Part shown: piece by piece, positions 34,439 to 43,108 of the stretch
Layout: every line of letters starts with the position of its first letter
How positions within the stretch are numbered: the stretch's first letter is position 1
Assembly: GCA_963789025.1 (NCBI GenBank)
Contig: CAWBIT010000009.1
Coordinates: 1-64,000 of the forward strand
Length of the DNA stretch: 64,000 nucleotides
Direction: 5' to 3'
Origin: AP-15 sp963789025
GTDB taxonomy: Bacteria; Pseudomonadota; Alphaproteobacteria; ATCC43930; CGMCC-115725
The notes under the pieces: generated by a model
Database searches by the model: none
What the model was told of the DNA's origin: nothing
The model's input: only the letters and a program-made list of their open reading frames with translations
Made by a program: the position numbers and the translations under genes

Positions 34439-35869
34439 ATGCTCGCGACCAGCCGCAATTTCGAGGCCGCGGCCCAGGCCGGCTTGGCTAACCAAAATCT
34501 GCAGCGCGCGCTGGGTCTGGCGCGAACCGGGTTTCCGCTGCGGCGGCGTCTGGCTGTCGAGCGGTTGCCGGAGTTCGAGGCGCTGCGCGAAACCGGCCGA
34601 TCGATCAAGGATCACACTCTCCAGCACCTCGACTTCTACCTCGAGCTGTATGAAGCCAAAGTCGAGGCTTCCGGCGGCAAGGTGCATTGGGCGCGCACCT
34701 CGCAGGAGGCCTGCGCGGCGGTACTGCAGATCTGCTGCTCGGCGGGCGCCAAGCTCGTCGCGAAGGGCAAGTCGATGGTCGCCGAGGAGGTCGGGCTCAA
34801 CGATTTCCTCGAAGCAAACGGCATTACTCCCGTCGAGACCGATCTCGGCGAATACATCATCCAGCTGCGGCACGAGCCGCCCAGCCATATCATCGCGCCG
34901 GCGATCCACCTGGTTAAGGAACAGGTTGCCGAGACATTCCGGGCCGAGCATCGCTCGCTCGACCCGGACCGGTTGTTGGCCGAGCCGCGCCAGATGTGCG
35001 ACGAGGCGCGCTCGGTTCTGCGCCCACGTTTCCTCGCCGCCGATGTCGGTATCACCGGCGCCAACTTTCTGATCGCCGAGACCGGTTCGAGCGTCATTGT
35101 GACCAATGAGGGCAACGGCGATCTGACGCAGACCTTGCCGCGGATCTATATCGTCATGGCCAGCATCGAAAAGCTGGTCCCGACATTCGAGGATGCCGCG
35201 ACGTTGCTGCGTTTGTTGGCGCGCTCGGCAACGGGTCAGGAATTCTCGAGCTACACGACGATCTCGACCGGACCGCGCCGGCCGGATGATCTCGACGGTC
35301 CCGAACAATACCATGTGGTCTTGCTGGACAATGGCCGCAGCGCAATGATCGGAACCGAGTTCCAGGACATGCTGCGCTGCATCCGCTGTTCGGCATGCAT
35401 GAATCACTGTCCGGTCTACGCCGCGGTCGGCGGCCACGCCTATGGCTGGGTCTATCCCGGGCCGATGGGCGCGGTATTGACGCCGAGCCTCATCAGCATC
35501 GAAGAGGCCGGACACTTGCCAAATGCCTCGACGTTTTGCGGGCGCTGCGAGAGCGTATGCCCGGTCAAGATTCCGTTGCCCAAGATGATGCGGCATTGGC
35601 GTGAGCGCGAATACGCCAAAAAGCTGAGCCCGCGGGCTTATCGCAGCGGTCTTGCGGCGTGGGCATGGGTGGCGCGCCGCCCGGCGCTCTATCACGCGCT
35701 TACCGGGATAGCCAGCCGGGCGCTCGGCTGGGCTGGCGGCCGGCGCGGCCGGTTCCGCACTCTGCCTCTGGCCGGCGGCTGGACCGGGATGCGCGATATG
35801 CCTGCACCGGAGGGCCGCAGCTTTCACAGCCTTTGGGCAAAGCAGCAGAAAGGCGGAGCAGCGAGGTGA
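34439..35869 (+). CDS. lutB: LutB iron-sulfur subunit of L-lactate utilisation
   Basis: A 476-residue protein with an LUD domain (LVAKGKSMVAEEVGLNDFLE, GITGANFLIAETGSSVIVTNEGNG) followed by a ferredoxin module with two 4Fe-4S motifs, CIRCSACMNHCPVY and CGRCESVCPVKIP. ATG at 34439 lies five bases after the lutA stop, with ACGGGG as its ribosome site. The open frame continues further upstream but only as the antisense-like extra frame of lutA. The stop overlaps the lutC start. Confidence 0.94.
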   Translation: MLATSRNFEAAAQAGLANQNLQRALGLARTGFPLRRRLAVERLPEFEALRETGRSIKDHTLQHLDFYLELYEAKVEASGGKVHWARTSQEACAAVLQICCSAGAKLVAKGKSMVAEEVGLNDFLEANGITPVETDLGEYIIQLRHEPPSHIIAPAIHLVKEQVAETFRAEHRSLDPDRLLAEPRQMCDEARSVLRPRFLAADVGITGANFLIAETGSSVIVTNEGNGDLTQTLPRIYIVMASIEKLVPTFEDAATLLRLLARSATGQEFSSYTTISTGPRRPDDLDGPEQYHVVLLDNGRSAMIGTEFQDMLRCIRCSACMNHCPVYAAVGGHAYGWVYPGPMGAVLTPSLISIEEAGHLPNASTFCGRCESVCPVKIPLPKMMRHWREREYAKKLSPRAYRSGLAAWAWVARRPALYHALTGIASRALGWAGGRRGRFRTLPLAGGWTGMRDMPAPEGRSFHSLWAKQQKGGAAR

Positions 35870-36597
35870 GCGAGGCCCGCGAACGGATACTTTCCACTGT
35901 TCGGAGCTCGCTCGGTCGCCGCCGGCTCGATCCTAATGGGGAGGCGGAATTGCGCGCCCGCCTCGCAGCGCATCGGCGAAATCTGGTTCCCGCCCGGGCG
36001 ACGGTGCTCGACGAGCGGGGGCGGATCGAGTTGTTCGCCGAGATGGCCGAGGAGGTGCAGTCGACGGTGGCAATGGTAGGCTCACTCGCGGCGGTGCCTG
36101 AGGCGGTCGCGCGTTATCTCTCCGCGGAGAACCTTCCGGCTGAACTCGTGATGGCTCCAGACCCGAGCCTCGAGGAGATCCCGTGGAACAACTGGCCCTT
36201 GCTGCAGATCCGCCGCGGCCGCGCCGAGGCGGAAGACCGGGTCAGTCTCACCCCCTGTCATGCCGCAATTGCCGAAACCGGCACTTTGATGCTGATTTCG
36301 GGAGCGCAGACCCCAACGACACTCAATTTTCTGCCGGAGACCCATATCGTGGTGGTCCGCCGCGACCAAGTAGTCGCGACTTACGAGGACGGCTGGGACC
36401 GCCTGCGAGGCGGCAAAACGGCGGAAGGATTGCCGCGAGCCGTCAATTTCATTACTGGTCCGTCGCGCACGGCGGATATCGAGCAGCACATCGAACTGGG
36501 TGCGCACGGGCCCAGGCGTCTCCATATCGTTCTCGTCGATGACGGTGAGGCGGCGAGAAGTGAAGGGAACGAGGGAGATAGCGGGCCCGCGGGGTGA
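35866..36597 (+). CDS. lutC: LutC/YkgG-family LUD-domain protein
   Basis: The third component of the LutABC lactate oxidation system. The GTG at 35866 overlaps the lutB stop (GTGA) and gives 243 residues. It begins with a helix ARERILSTVRSSLGRR and ends with the LUD core: HAAIAETGTLMLISG, LNFLPETHIVVVRRDQVV and FITGPSRTADIEQHIELGAHGP. Those are the family signature stretches. The smr frame begins before its stop. Confidence 0.92.
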   Translation: MSEARERILSTVRSSLGRRRLDPNGEAELRARLAAHRRNLVPARATVLDERGRIELFAEMAEEVQSTVAMVGSLAAVPEAVARYLSAENLPAELVMAPDPSLEEIPWNNWPLLQIRRGRAEAEDRVSLTPCHAAIAETGTLMLISGAQTPTTLNFLPETHIVVVRRDQVVATYEDGWDRLRGGKTAEGLPRAVNFITGPSRTADIEQHIELGAHGPRRLHIVLVDDGEAARSEGNEGDSGPAG

Positions 36598-37084
36598 TCG
36601 CGGACTATGGCAGGAAGCCGTTCGCGACGTTCGGCCGTTACGCGGCGCTAGGCCGGCCAATTCGGCGGAGCCGCGCCGCGCGGCGGACACAGCTTCGGCG
36701 CGAGTTGAGCGAGCCCACACTACACCGCGGCTTATGCCGCTGCCGCCGCTCGATCGGTTTGCCGGGATCGACCGCGCCAACGCCGAACGGCTGAAGCGCG
36801 GCCGGCACAGGATCGAGGCACGCCTGGATCTTCATGGAATGACCCAAGCCGACGCGCATGGGGCACTCTCTGCCTTCATCACCGCGTCGTGCGCCACGGG
36901 ACGGCGTTGCGTGCTCGTGATCACCGGACGGGGACTTGGCCAGAGCGGGCCCGGCATCCTCAAGAGTTCCGTTCCGCGCTGGCTGGAGGAGCCGGAGCTG
37001 CGTCAGCACATTCTCGCGATCGCGCCGGCTCAGCCGCAGCACGGGGGGCCTGGGGCGACTTATCTGCTGCTGCGCCGCCGCTGA
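36560..37084 (+). CDS. Smr-domain protein
   Basis: A small protein (~174 residues from a GTG at 36560 inside the end of lutC) with an N-terminal DRGLWQEAVRDVRPLRG segment and a C-terminal Smr nuclease-like domain: RLDLHGMTQADAHGALSAFI, CVLVITGRGLGQSGPGILK and GATYLLLRR. Smr proteins bind or nick nucleic acids, and in bacteria some rescue stalled ribosomes. In relatives smr follows mltA directly; here lutABC lies between them. The exact start is inferred from the family N-terminus. Confidence 0.88.
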   Translation: MKGTREIAGPRGDRGLWQEAVRDVRPLRGARPANSAEPRRAADTASARVERAHTTPRLMPLPPLDRFAGIDRANAERLKRGRHRIEARLDLHGMTQADAHGALSAFITASCATGRRCVLVITGRGLGQSGPGILKSSVPRWLEEPELRQHILAIAPAQPQHGGPGATYLLLRRR

Positions 37085-37207
37085 ACCAAAAAACGAAGCG
37101 AATAGTCGAATTTCGCGCGAGAATGGCAAAAATGCCGCGGCATTTCTCTTGCACGGATCTATCGATACCGGCAAAAGACGACCCAACTTCCATGTCACGA
37201 ACTGTCA

Positions 37208-38668
37208 ATGGCCGACAACAGCGAGCTCCTACCCTACGTCGATCGGCTAAAAACGGCGCGCGTGTTGTGCATCGGCGACGTAATGCTCGATCACTACGTT
37301 TATGGCCAAGTCGAGCGAGTGTCGCCCGAAGCACCGATCCCGGTGCTGTGGATCGAACGCGAAATGAAGACGTTGGGCGGCGCGGGAAACGTGCTGCGCA
37401 ACCTGCGCGCGCTCGGAGCAGCCGCATCGTTCATCTCCGTTGTCGGCAACGACGAAGCCGGCCGCGAGATCGGGCGTCTGGTGGAAGCGCAGGACGGCGC
37501 CGAGGCGCATGTCCTCGTCCAGCCGCAGCGCACGACCACGGTCAAGACGCGCTATATCGGGGGCAATCAGCAGCTCCTGCGCGCCGACCGCGAAAGCGCA
37601 ATCCCGCTCGATCCGTACATCCGCGAAGACATGTTGCGGCTGGCGCGCGAGCTTGTGGCTGATCATTCGGTCGTCGTCATCTCGGATTATGCCAAGGGGG
37701 TCCTGACCGAGGGGGTGGCGCTCGAGATCATCCGGGCGGCGCGCGAGGCTGGCGCCCGGGTCATCGTCGACCCGAAGGGCGGCGATCACATACGATATCG
37801 CGGCGCCGATCTGGTAAAGCCGAATCGGCGCGAACTCGCCCACGCCACGGGAATGCCCGTGGCTACCGACGACGAGATTATCGCCGCTTCCCGCTCGCTG
37901 ATCGAGCGTTGCGGCTTCAACGCGGTTCTCGCCTCTCTCGGCGCGGAAGGGTCGGTGCTGGTTTCGGCCGCCGGCTCGGCCGACGTTCAACGCGCCGAGG
38001 TCCGCGAGGTCTTCGATGTCTCTGGCGCCGGCGACACTGTCGTAGCGGTAGTCGCCGCAGCACTGGCGGTCGGCGTCGATTTAATCGACGCGGCGCGCCT
38101 CGGAAATGCCGCTGCCGGCATAGTCGTCGGCAAGATCGGCACCGCAGTGGTTTATGAGAGCGAGCTTACCGCCGCTCTCAATGGCCGGGATCTCCACGCC
38201 GCGGAAAAGGTCGTGCCGCGCTCGCACGCGCTCGATTTAGTGGCGCGCTGGCGTCTCCACGGGCTCAAGGTCGGCTTTACCAACGGCTGCTTCGACCTGC
38301 TGCACCCCGGGCATGTGGCGTTGCTCGGGCAAGCAAAGGCGGCATGCGATCGGCTCGTTGTCGGGCTCAACAGCGACGCGTCGACAACTCGGCTGAAAGG
38401 GCCGCGTCGTCCGATCCAGAGCGAAACCGAGCGTGCGGGTGTGCTGGCCTCGCTCGCGGCGGTGGACCTGATCGTCTTCTTCGAGGAGGATACGCCGATG
38501 GAGCTGATCCGCGACATCCGCCCGCAGGTTCTCGTTAAAGGCGACGACTATCGCCTCGACGAGGTCGTCGGGGCCGACTTCGTCAAGCACGCCGGCGGTG
38601 AGGTGCTTCTCGCCAAAGTGGCGCCAGGGTACAGCACGACGGCAACGATCGCGCGCCTCGCCAGCTGA
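37208..38668 (+). CDS. hldE: Bifunctional heptose kinase/adenylyltransferase
   Basis: It makes ADP-heptose for the lipopolysaccharide inner core. Residues 1-320 are a ribokinase-like domain (CIGDVMLDHYVYGQVERVSP, KTLGGAGNVLRNL, catalytic Asp in FDVSGAGDTVVAVV). Residues 345-486 are a nucleotidyltransferase (VGFTNGCFDLLHPGHVALL, VLVKGDDYRLDEVVGADFV). Both halves and the fusion length (486) match HldE. It implies a heptose-containing LPS core, consistent with the PagL-like lipid A deacylase further on. Confidence 0.96.
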   Translation: MADNSELLPYVDRLKTARVLCIGDVMLDHYVYGQVERVSPEAPIPVLWIEREMKTLGGAGNVLRNLRALGAAASFISVVGNDEAGREIGRLVEAQDGAEAHVLVQPQRTTTVKTRYIGGNQQLLRADRESAIPLDPYIREDMLRLARELVADHSVVVISDYAKGVLTEGVALEIIRAAREAGARVIVDPKGGDHIRYRGADLVKPNRRELAHATGMPVATDDEIIAASRSLIERCGFNAVLASLGAEGSVLVSAAGSADVQRAEVREVFDVSGAGDTVVAVVAAALAVGVDLIDAARLGNAAAGIVVGKIGTAVVYESELTAALNGRDLHAAEKVVPRSHALDLVARWRLHGLKVGFTNGCFDLLHPGHVALLGQAKAACDRLVVGLNSDASTTRLKGPRRPIQSETERAGVLASLAAVDLIVFFEEDTPMELIRDIRPQVLVKGDDYRLDEVVGADFVKHAGGEVLLAKVAPGYSTTATIARLAS

Positions 38669-38715
38669 GAGGCGTTAAGGGCCGGAGCCGTCTGCCCGAG
38701 CCATTTCCGCGAACA

Positions 38716-39174
38716 TCACATTCCGCCCAATCGCCCCGCCTCGGGGTCGAGAAGGCGGCGCAGCCGCGTCGCCGCGATGCGAGCAAAGCGCATTGTCAGG
38801 GCGCGGCGGCGGCCGGCATCGAGCTTCGTCGTGCTGCCGTCGCGAAACACGGCCGCGCTGAACGAATCTGCCACCATCAAGCCACATTCATCGGGGATCA
38901 GCGGGCGCGGAAAGTCGTTTGGTACGGCAAAGTAAAGGCGATCCGAGAAGTCGCGGTAGGCGCTCCATTTGCGGTCGGCGCGAAAATCGGCCACGGAACT
39001 CTTGATCTCGACGATCACGAGGTCACCCGTCTTGCCGAGAGCGAGAATATCGGCGCGCCGGCCATTAGCGAGCGGGAATTGCGCCAGGCTGACGTAGCCG
39101 AGCTGCTCCAAGGTGCGGCAGACGCCGCGCGCCAGAAGGGCGGCACCGGTCGGCTCGGCGGCGGACGCAGTCAT
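38716..39174 (-). CDS. mmcB: MmcB family DNA-repair protein
   Basis: A 152-residue PD-(D/E)XK-like protein of the alphaproteobacterial MmcB family. ATG at 39174 gives MTASAAEPTGAALLARGVCR. The nuclease-like core is seen in ADILALGKTGDLVIVEIKSSVADFRADRKWSAYRDFSD. In Caulobacter MmcB works with mutasome-associated repair. It is divergent from the ABC exporter gene across only 56 bases, so their promoters overlap. Confidence 0.9.
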   Translation of the reverse strand: MTASAAEPTGAALLARGVCRTLEQLGYVSLAQFPLANGRRADILALGKTGDLVIVEIKSSVADFRADRKWSAYRDFSDRLYFAVPNDFPRPLIPDECGLMVADSFSAAVFRDGSTTKLDAGRRRALTMRFARIAATRLRRLLDPEAGRLGGM

Positions 39175-39230
39175 GACGAACCGGGGATGATAAGGCGTAT
39201 CATCAGGCAGGGCGAGACTGGCGGAGGTAG

Positions 39231-40961
39231 ATGATGGCGGTGCCCACCAAGCGGGGATTCCTGCGCCGGGCCTGGAGACTTGCCTGGCCATATTGGAAGT
39301 CGGAAGAGAAATGGTGGGCCATCGGGTTGCTCGTCGCCGTCGTCGTGCTGAACTTGATCACCGTAGGCCTCAACGTACGCTTTAATACCTGGTACAAAGA
39401 CTTCTACGATGCTCTTCAGCAATATAACTGGGTGCAGTTCTGGCGACAATTGGCCATCTTTGGGATCATTGCCTTTTTATTCATTGTGGTTGCGGTCTAC
39501 TCGCTTTATCTAAGGCAGATCCTGCACATCCGGTGGCGACGTTGGCTGACCGATCGCCTTTTGCACAATTGGCTCGAAAACCAGTCTTATTATCGCCTCC
39601 AGCTGAACCAGGCGACGACCCCGGACAACCCGGATCAGCGCATCTCTGACGATCTCGACCGTTTTGCGACGTTGACCTTGGGATTGTCGCTTGGGCTGTT
39701 GAGCTCCTTTGTAACGCTCGTCTCGTTCCTATCGATCTTGTGGACCCTGTCTGGTGCGCTGACGATACCATTGGGTGGCGGCGCCACGATCCATGTCCCG
39801 GGTTATATGGTCTTTGCCGCGCTTATCTATGCCGTCGGTGGTACTGTGCTGACCCGCTGGATCGGTTACCCGTTGATTCAACTCAATTTTGATCAGCAGC
39901 GCTACGAAGCCGATTTTCGCTTCAGCATGGTCCGGCTCCGCGAGAATGCAGAGAACGTCGCCTTCTATGGTGGTGAAGCGCGCGAACTCGATACATTTCA
40001 GATCCGCTTCGCGCGGATCATAGCGAATTGGTGGGGGATTATCAGGCGTCGCAAGAAGCTGACCTGGTTCACCACCGGCTATTCCCAGCTCGCGATCATC
40101 TTCCCTCTCGTCGTCGCAGCTCCGCGGTATTTCGCGAAGGCCATCGAGCTCGGCGGCCTGATGCAGATAGTCTCGGCCTTTGGCCAAGTGCAGGACTCGC
40201 TGTCTTTCATCATCAGCTCGTATACGGAGATCGCCGAATATCAGGCTGTGGTGCAGCGGCTCTCCGGGTTTCAGGAGAGACTGAACGAGATTATGGCGGA
40301 TCGGGAAGCGCCCCAGCCGATCGAAATCGAACATCGCGGAACCGGTGTCGAGGTCGACATGCTCGATCTCAATCTGCCCGATGGCCAAATGTTGCGCCCA
40401 AATATCTCGCTGGCGGCAACTCCGGGAGAGGCCCTGCTGATTAGCGGTGCGTCCGGGCTCGGCAAGAGCACCTTGCTACGCGCAATTGCCGGTATTTGGC
40501 CGTTCGGGCGCGGCCGCATCCGCGTCGGCGAGGGTCGGTCCCTATTTCTGCCCCAGCGGCCCTACCTGCCGCTCGGCACCTTGGCTGACGCCCTAGCCTA
40601 TCCCCGGGCCGCTGCCGAATTGTCGCGCGACAACCTGGCCGAGGCACTCCGTGCGGTCGGGTTGTCGCATCTCGTCGACCGGCTCGGTGAAGAGGCGAAC
40701 TGGGCTCAGCGCCTTTCGATCGGCGAGCAGCAGCGCCTCGCCTTTGCGCGCGTCTTCTTGGCTCGCCCCGAGATCGTGTTTCTCGACGAAGCGACCTCGG
40801 CGCTTGATGAGGCGGCGGAACTTTTCCTTTACCGGCTGTTGCGGGAAGCCCCGTGGCGCCCGACGATCGTCAGCGTCGGCCATCACAGTACCTTGCGGCG
40901 TTTCCATGATACGGTCGTCGATCTCGCGCGCAGCCCGGTCTCGCGCGCTGTTGTCGGCTGA
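39231..40961 (+). CDS. SbmA/BclA-like ABC transporter (fused membrane and ATPase domains)
   Basis: A 576-residue half-transporter: a six-helix membrane domain of the PF06472/SbmA-BacA type (FNTWYKDFYDALQQYNWVQFW near residue 50, LNFDQQRYEADFRFSMVRLRENAENVAFYGGEARE near 230-265), followed by an ATPase with Walker A SGASGLGKSTLL, signature LSIGEQQRLAFAR and Walker B IVFLDEATSALDE. Such proteins include BclA of Bradyrhizobium, which takes up antimicrobial peptides, and YddA. GGAGG lies before two ATGs (39231 and 39234), and the second is better spaced. The substrate is inferred only. Confidence 0.88.
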   Translation: MMAVPTKRGFLRRAWRLAWPYWKSEEKWWAIGLLVAVVVLNLITVGLNVRFNTWYKDFYDALQQYNWVQFWRQLAIFGIIAFLFIVVAVYSLYLRQILHIRWRRWLTDRLLHNWLENQSYYRLQLNQATTPDNPDQRISDDLDRFATLTLGLSLGLLSSFVTLVSFLSILWTLSGALTIPLGGGATIHVPGYMVFAALIYAVGGTVLTRWIGYPLIQLNFDQQRYEADFRFSMVRLRENAENVAFYGGEARELDTFQIRFARIIANWWGIIRRRKKLTWFTTGYSQLAIIFPLVVAAPRYFAKAIELGGLMQIVSAFGQVQDSLSFIISSYTEIAEYQAVVQRLSGFQERLNEIMADREAPQPIEIEHRGTGVEVDMLDLNLPDGQMLRPNISLAATPGEALLISGASGLGKSTLLRAIAGIWPFGRGRIRVGEGRSLFLPQRPYLPLGTLADALAYPRAAAELSRDNLAEALRAVGLSHLVDRLGEEANWAQRLSIGEQQRLAFARVFLARPEIVFLDEATSALDEAAELFLYRLLREAPWRPTIVSVGHHSTLRRFHDTVVDLARSPVSRAVVG

Positions 40962-41003
40962 CAGATCGGAATTAGCCACGTTGCGAAGTGGAGGAGCCGA
41001 GCG

Positions 41004-42497
41004 ATGACCGATGGCGAGCGCCCGCCGCGAGACGCGGAGGACCCGTTGCGCTCTGTTCGGATAGGCAAGCGCGAGAGTCTCGAGGCGCTCGGGATCGATC
41101 CCTACCCCTACGGCTTTGAGCGGACGGATGAGGCGGTCCAGCTCGAGCGGCGGTACACCGGGCTCGCAGCGGGCGCCGAAACCGAAGATCGGGTACGGGT
41201 CGCCGGCCGCATCCGGGCGATGCGTAACAGCGGCATGTTCATCGACCTGCACGACGCCTCGGGCAAGATTCAGATCTTTTGCCACAAGGATTTGGTCGGT
41301 TCCGAAGCGCTCGGAATGGTGCGGCTGCTGGACATCGGCGATCTGATCGGAGTCGAGGGCTTCGTTCGGCGGACCCCGCGCGGCGAGCTTACCGTCAACG
41401 CAACCGGAGTTACTGTTCTCGCGAAGACGCTGCGCCCCCTGCCCGAGAAATATCACGGCCTCGCCGATGTCGAGCTGCGCTATCGCCAGCGCTATCTCGA
41501 CCTAATCATGAACCCGCAGAGCCGCGACACGCTGCTCCGCCGCAGCCGGGTCGTAGCGGCGATGCGCGGCCATCTTTCGGAGCAAGGGTACATCGAAGTT
41601 GAGACACCCATGCTTCACGCGATACCCGGGGGCGCCTCGGCGAAGCCGTTCGTGACGCATCACAACGCGCTCGACATCGACCTTTATCTGCGGATTGCGC
41701 CCGAGCTGCATCTGAAGCGCCTGTTGGTTGGCGGCCTTGCCGACAAATTGTTCGAGATCAACCGGTGCTTCCGCAACGAGGGCCTCTCGCCCCGGCACAA
41801 TCCGGAATTCACCACGCTCGAGCTCTACGAGGCCTATGTCGACTACACCGCAATGATGAAGCTGACCGAGGATCTCATTACCACCGCGGCCGAGACCGTT
41901 CTCGGGACATTGCGGATCGACTACGGCGGGACCGAGATAGATCTATCGGGCCCGTGGCCGCGCCGGAGCATGGCCGAACTCGTTCGAACAGCGACCGGCG
42001 TCGATTTCCTCGCTCTCGACAGCGCCGAAGCGGCGCGCGAGGCGGCGTCGCGGGTCGGCGCGGCGCTGGCCGGGGACGAGAATTGGGGGCAGGCTCTGGA
42101 GGCGGCCTTTTCCGTGCGCGTCGAGGACACTCTGATCCAGCCGATCCACGTCACCGGATTTCCCCGCGACATCTCACCCCTGGCCAAGGCCGACCGTAAC
42201 GACCCGCGTCTCGTCGAGCGGTTCGAGACCTACATCTACGGTTGGGAGATCGCAAACGCCTTCTCCGAGCTCAATGATCCGCAGGACCAGCGCGAGCGGT
42301 TTGAGGCGCAAATGCGGGCACGCGCGGCAGGTGACGAGGAAGCGCAGCTCCTCGACGAGGACTACGTGACCGCGCTCGAATATGGGCTGCCGCCCTGCGG
42401 CGGTCTCGGCATCGGCATCGACCGGCTGGTCATGCTGCTGACCGACAGCCCATCGATCCGGGACGTCATTGCTTTCCCGACCCTGCGGCCGCGCTGA
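41004..42497 (+). CDS. lysS: Lysyl-tRNA synthetase, class II
   Basis: It charges tRNA-Lys. The 497-residue protein has the N-terminal OB fold (RVRVAGRIRAMRNSGMFIDL), class II motif 1 region (EVETPMLHAIPGGASAKPFVT), motif 2 (FEINRCFRNEGLSPRHNPEF) and motif 3 (GGLGIGIDRLVMLLTDSPSIRDVIAFP). ATG at 41004 follows GGAGGAG. Many alphaproteobacteria carry class I LysRS instead, so the class II form is mildly informative. No second lysyl synthetase is seen here. Confidence 0.96.
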   Translation: MTDGERPPRDAEDPLRSVRIGKRESLEALGIDPYPYGFERTDEAVQLERRYTGLAAGAETEDRVRVAGRIRAMRNSGMFIDLHDASGKIQIFCHKDLVGSEALGMVRLLDIGDLIGVEGFVRRTPRGELTVNATGVTVLAKTLRPLPEKYHGLADVELRYRQRYLDLIMNPQSRDTLLRRSRVVAAMRGHLSEQGYIEVETPMLHAIPGGASAKPFVTHHNALDIDLYLRIAPELHLKRLLVGGLADKLFEINRCFRNEGLSPRHNPEFTTLELYEAYVDYTAMMKLTEDLITTAAETVLGTLRIDYGGTEIDLSGPWPRRSMAELVRTATGVDFLALDSAEAAREAASRVGAALAGDENWGQALEAAFSVRVEDTLIQPIHVTGFPRDISPLAKADRNDPRLVERFETYIYGWEIANAFSELNDPQDQRERFEAQMRARAAGDEEAQLLDEDYVTALEYGLPPCGGLGIGIDRLVMLLTDSPSIRDVIAFPTLRPR

Positions 42498-42574
42498 CCA
42501 GAGCCGCGGCTGCGAGAATTAGCGTCAGCGGATCGTCGTCGATGTACAACGGACGCTCTTGATTGGGGTGTTGC

Positions 42575-43063
42575 ATGAGAGAGAACAAGAATTCGGCAGC
42601 GTGCTGGTTGATGGGCGTTACGCAGGGCGCGTTGGTCATGGCGATGGCCGGCTGCTCTCAGCAGGCGGTGACTGCCTCGGTCAGCATTCCGCCGATCCCG
42701 GCAGGAGAGGCTCGGATCTGGTTCTATCGCGATTACGAGCCCTATGCCGGCAAGGGCCTTCCGGCGATCGCCGCCAATGGGGGCTATGTCGGAGCGGCCG
42801 AATTGGGTGGCGCGTTTTATCGCGATGTGCCCCCCGGACATTACCTCGTGACCGTGCAGACCGTCGGCATAGACACCAATCAAACCGCCAATTTCGAGCT
42901 CGCCCCGACCCAGGAGGCTTATGTAAAGATCGTCTCGCTGCCGAGTTGGGACACGGGCGGGGACAAGAACCAATGGGAGCGGCCGACATTTTACGCCTGG
43001 CTGATCCCGAACCAAGTGGCGCAAGCCGATGTCGCGCATCTCGCTTTCTACGGTGGCACCTAA
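42575..43063 (+). CDS. DUF2846-type lipoprotein
   Basis: A 162-residue exported lipoprotein: signal peptide with lipobox-like VMAMAGC (Cys about residue 28), then a compact domain with AGEARIWFYRDYEPYAGKG, GGAFYRDVPPGHYLVTVQTV and QEAYVKIVSLPSWDTGGDKNQW. The pattern (short beta-sandwich with RIxFYR and PPGxY) resembles DUF2846. Function is unknown. It stands alone between lysS and the convergent ABC genes. Confidence 0.75.
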   Translation: MRENKNSAACWLMGVTQGALVMAMAGCSQQAVTASVSIPPIPAGEARIWFYRDYEPYAGKGLPAIAANGGYVGAAELGGAFYRDVPPGHYLVTVQTVGIDTNQTANFELAPTQEAYVKIVSLPSWDTGGDKNQWERPTFYAWLIPNQVAQADVAHLAFYGGT

Positions 43064-43108
43064 CTGTCAGCGCTAAAGTAAGGTGCGCTTAGCAGCCCGT
43101 CGCAAGGC

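Noticed and set aside
34340..35827. 495-codon minus-strand frame opposite lutB
   Set aside because: lutB on the other strand has all iron-sulfur motifs. This frame has no ribosome site or family resemblance.
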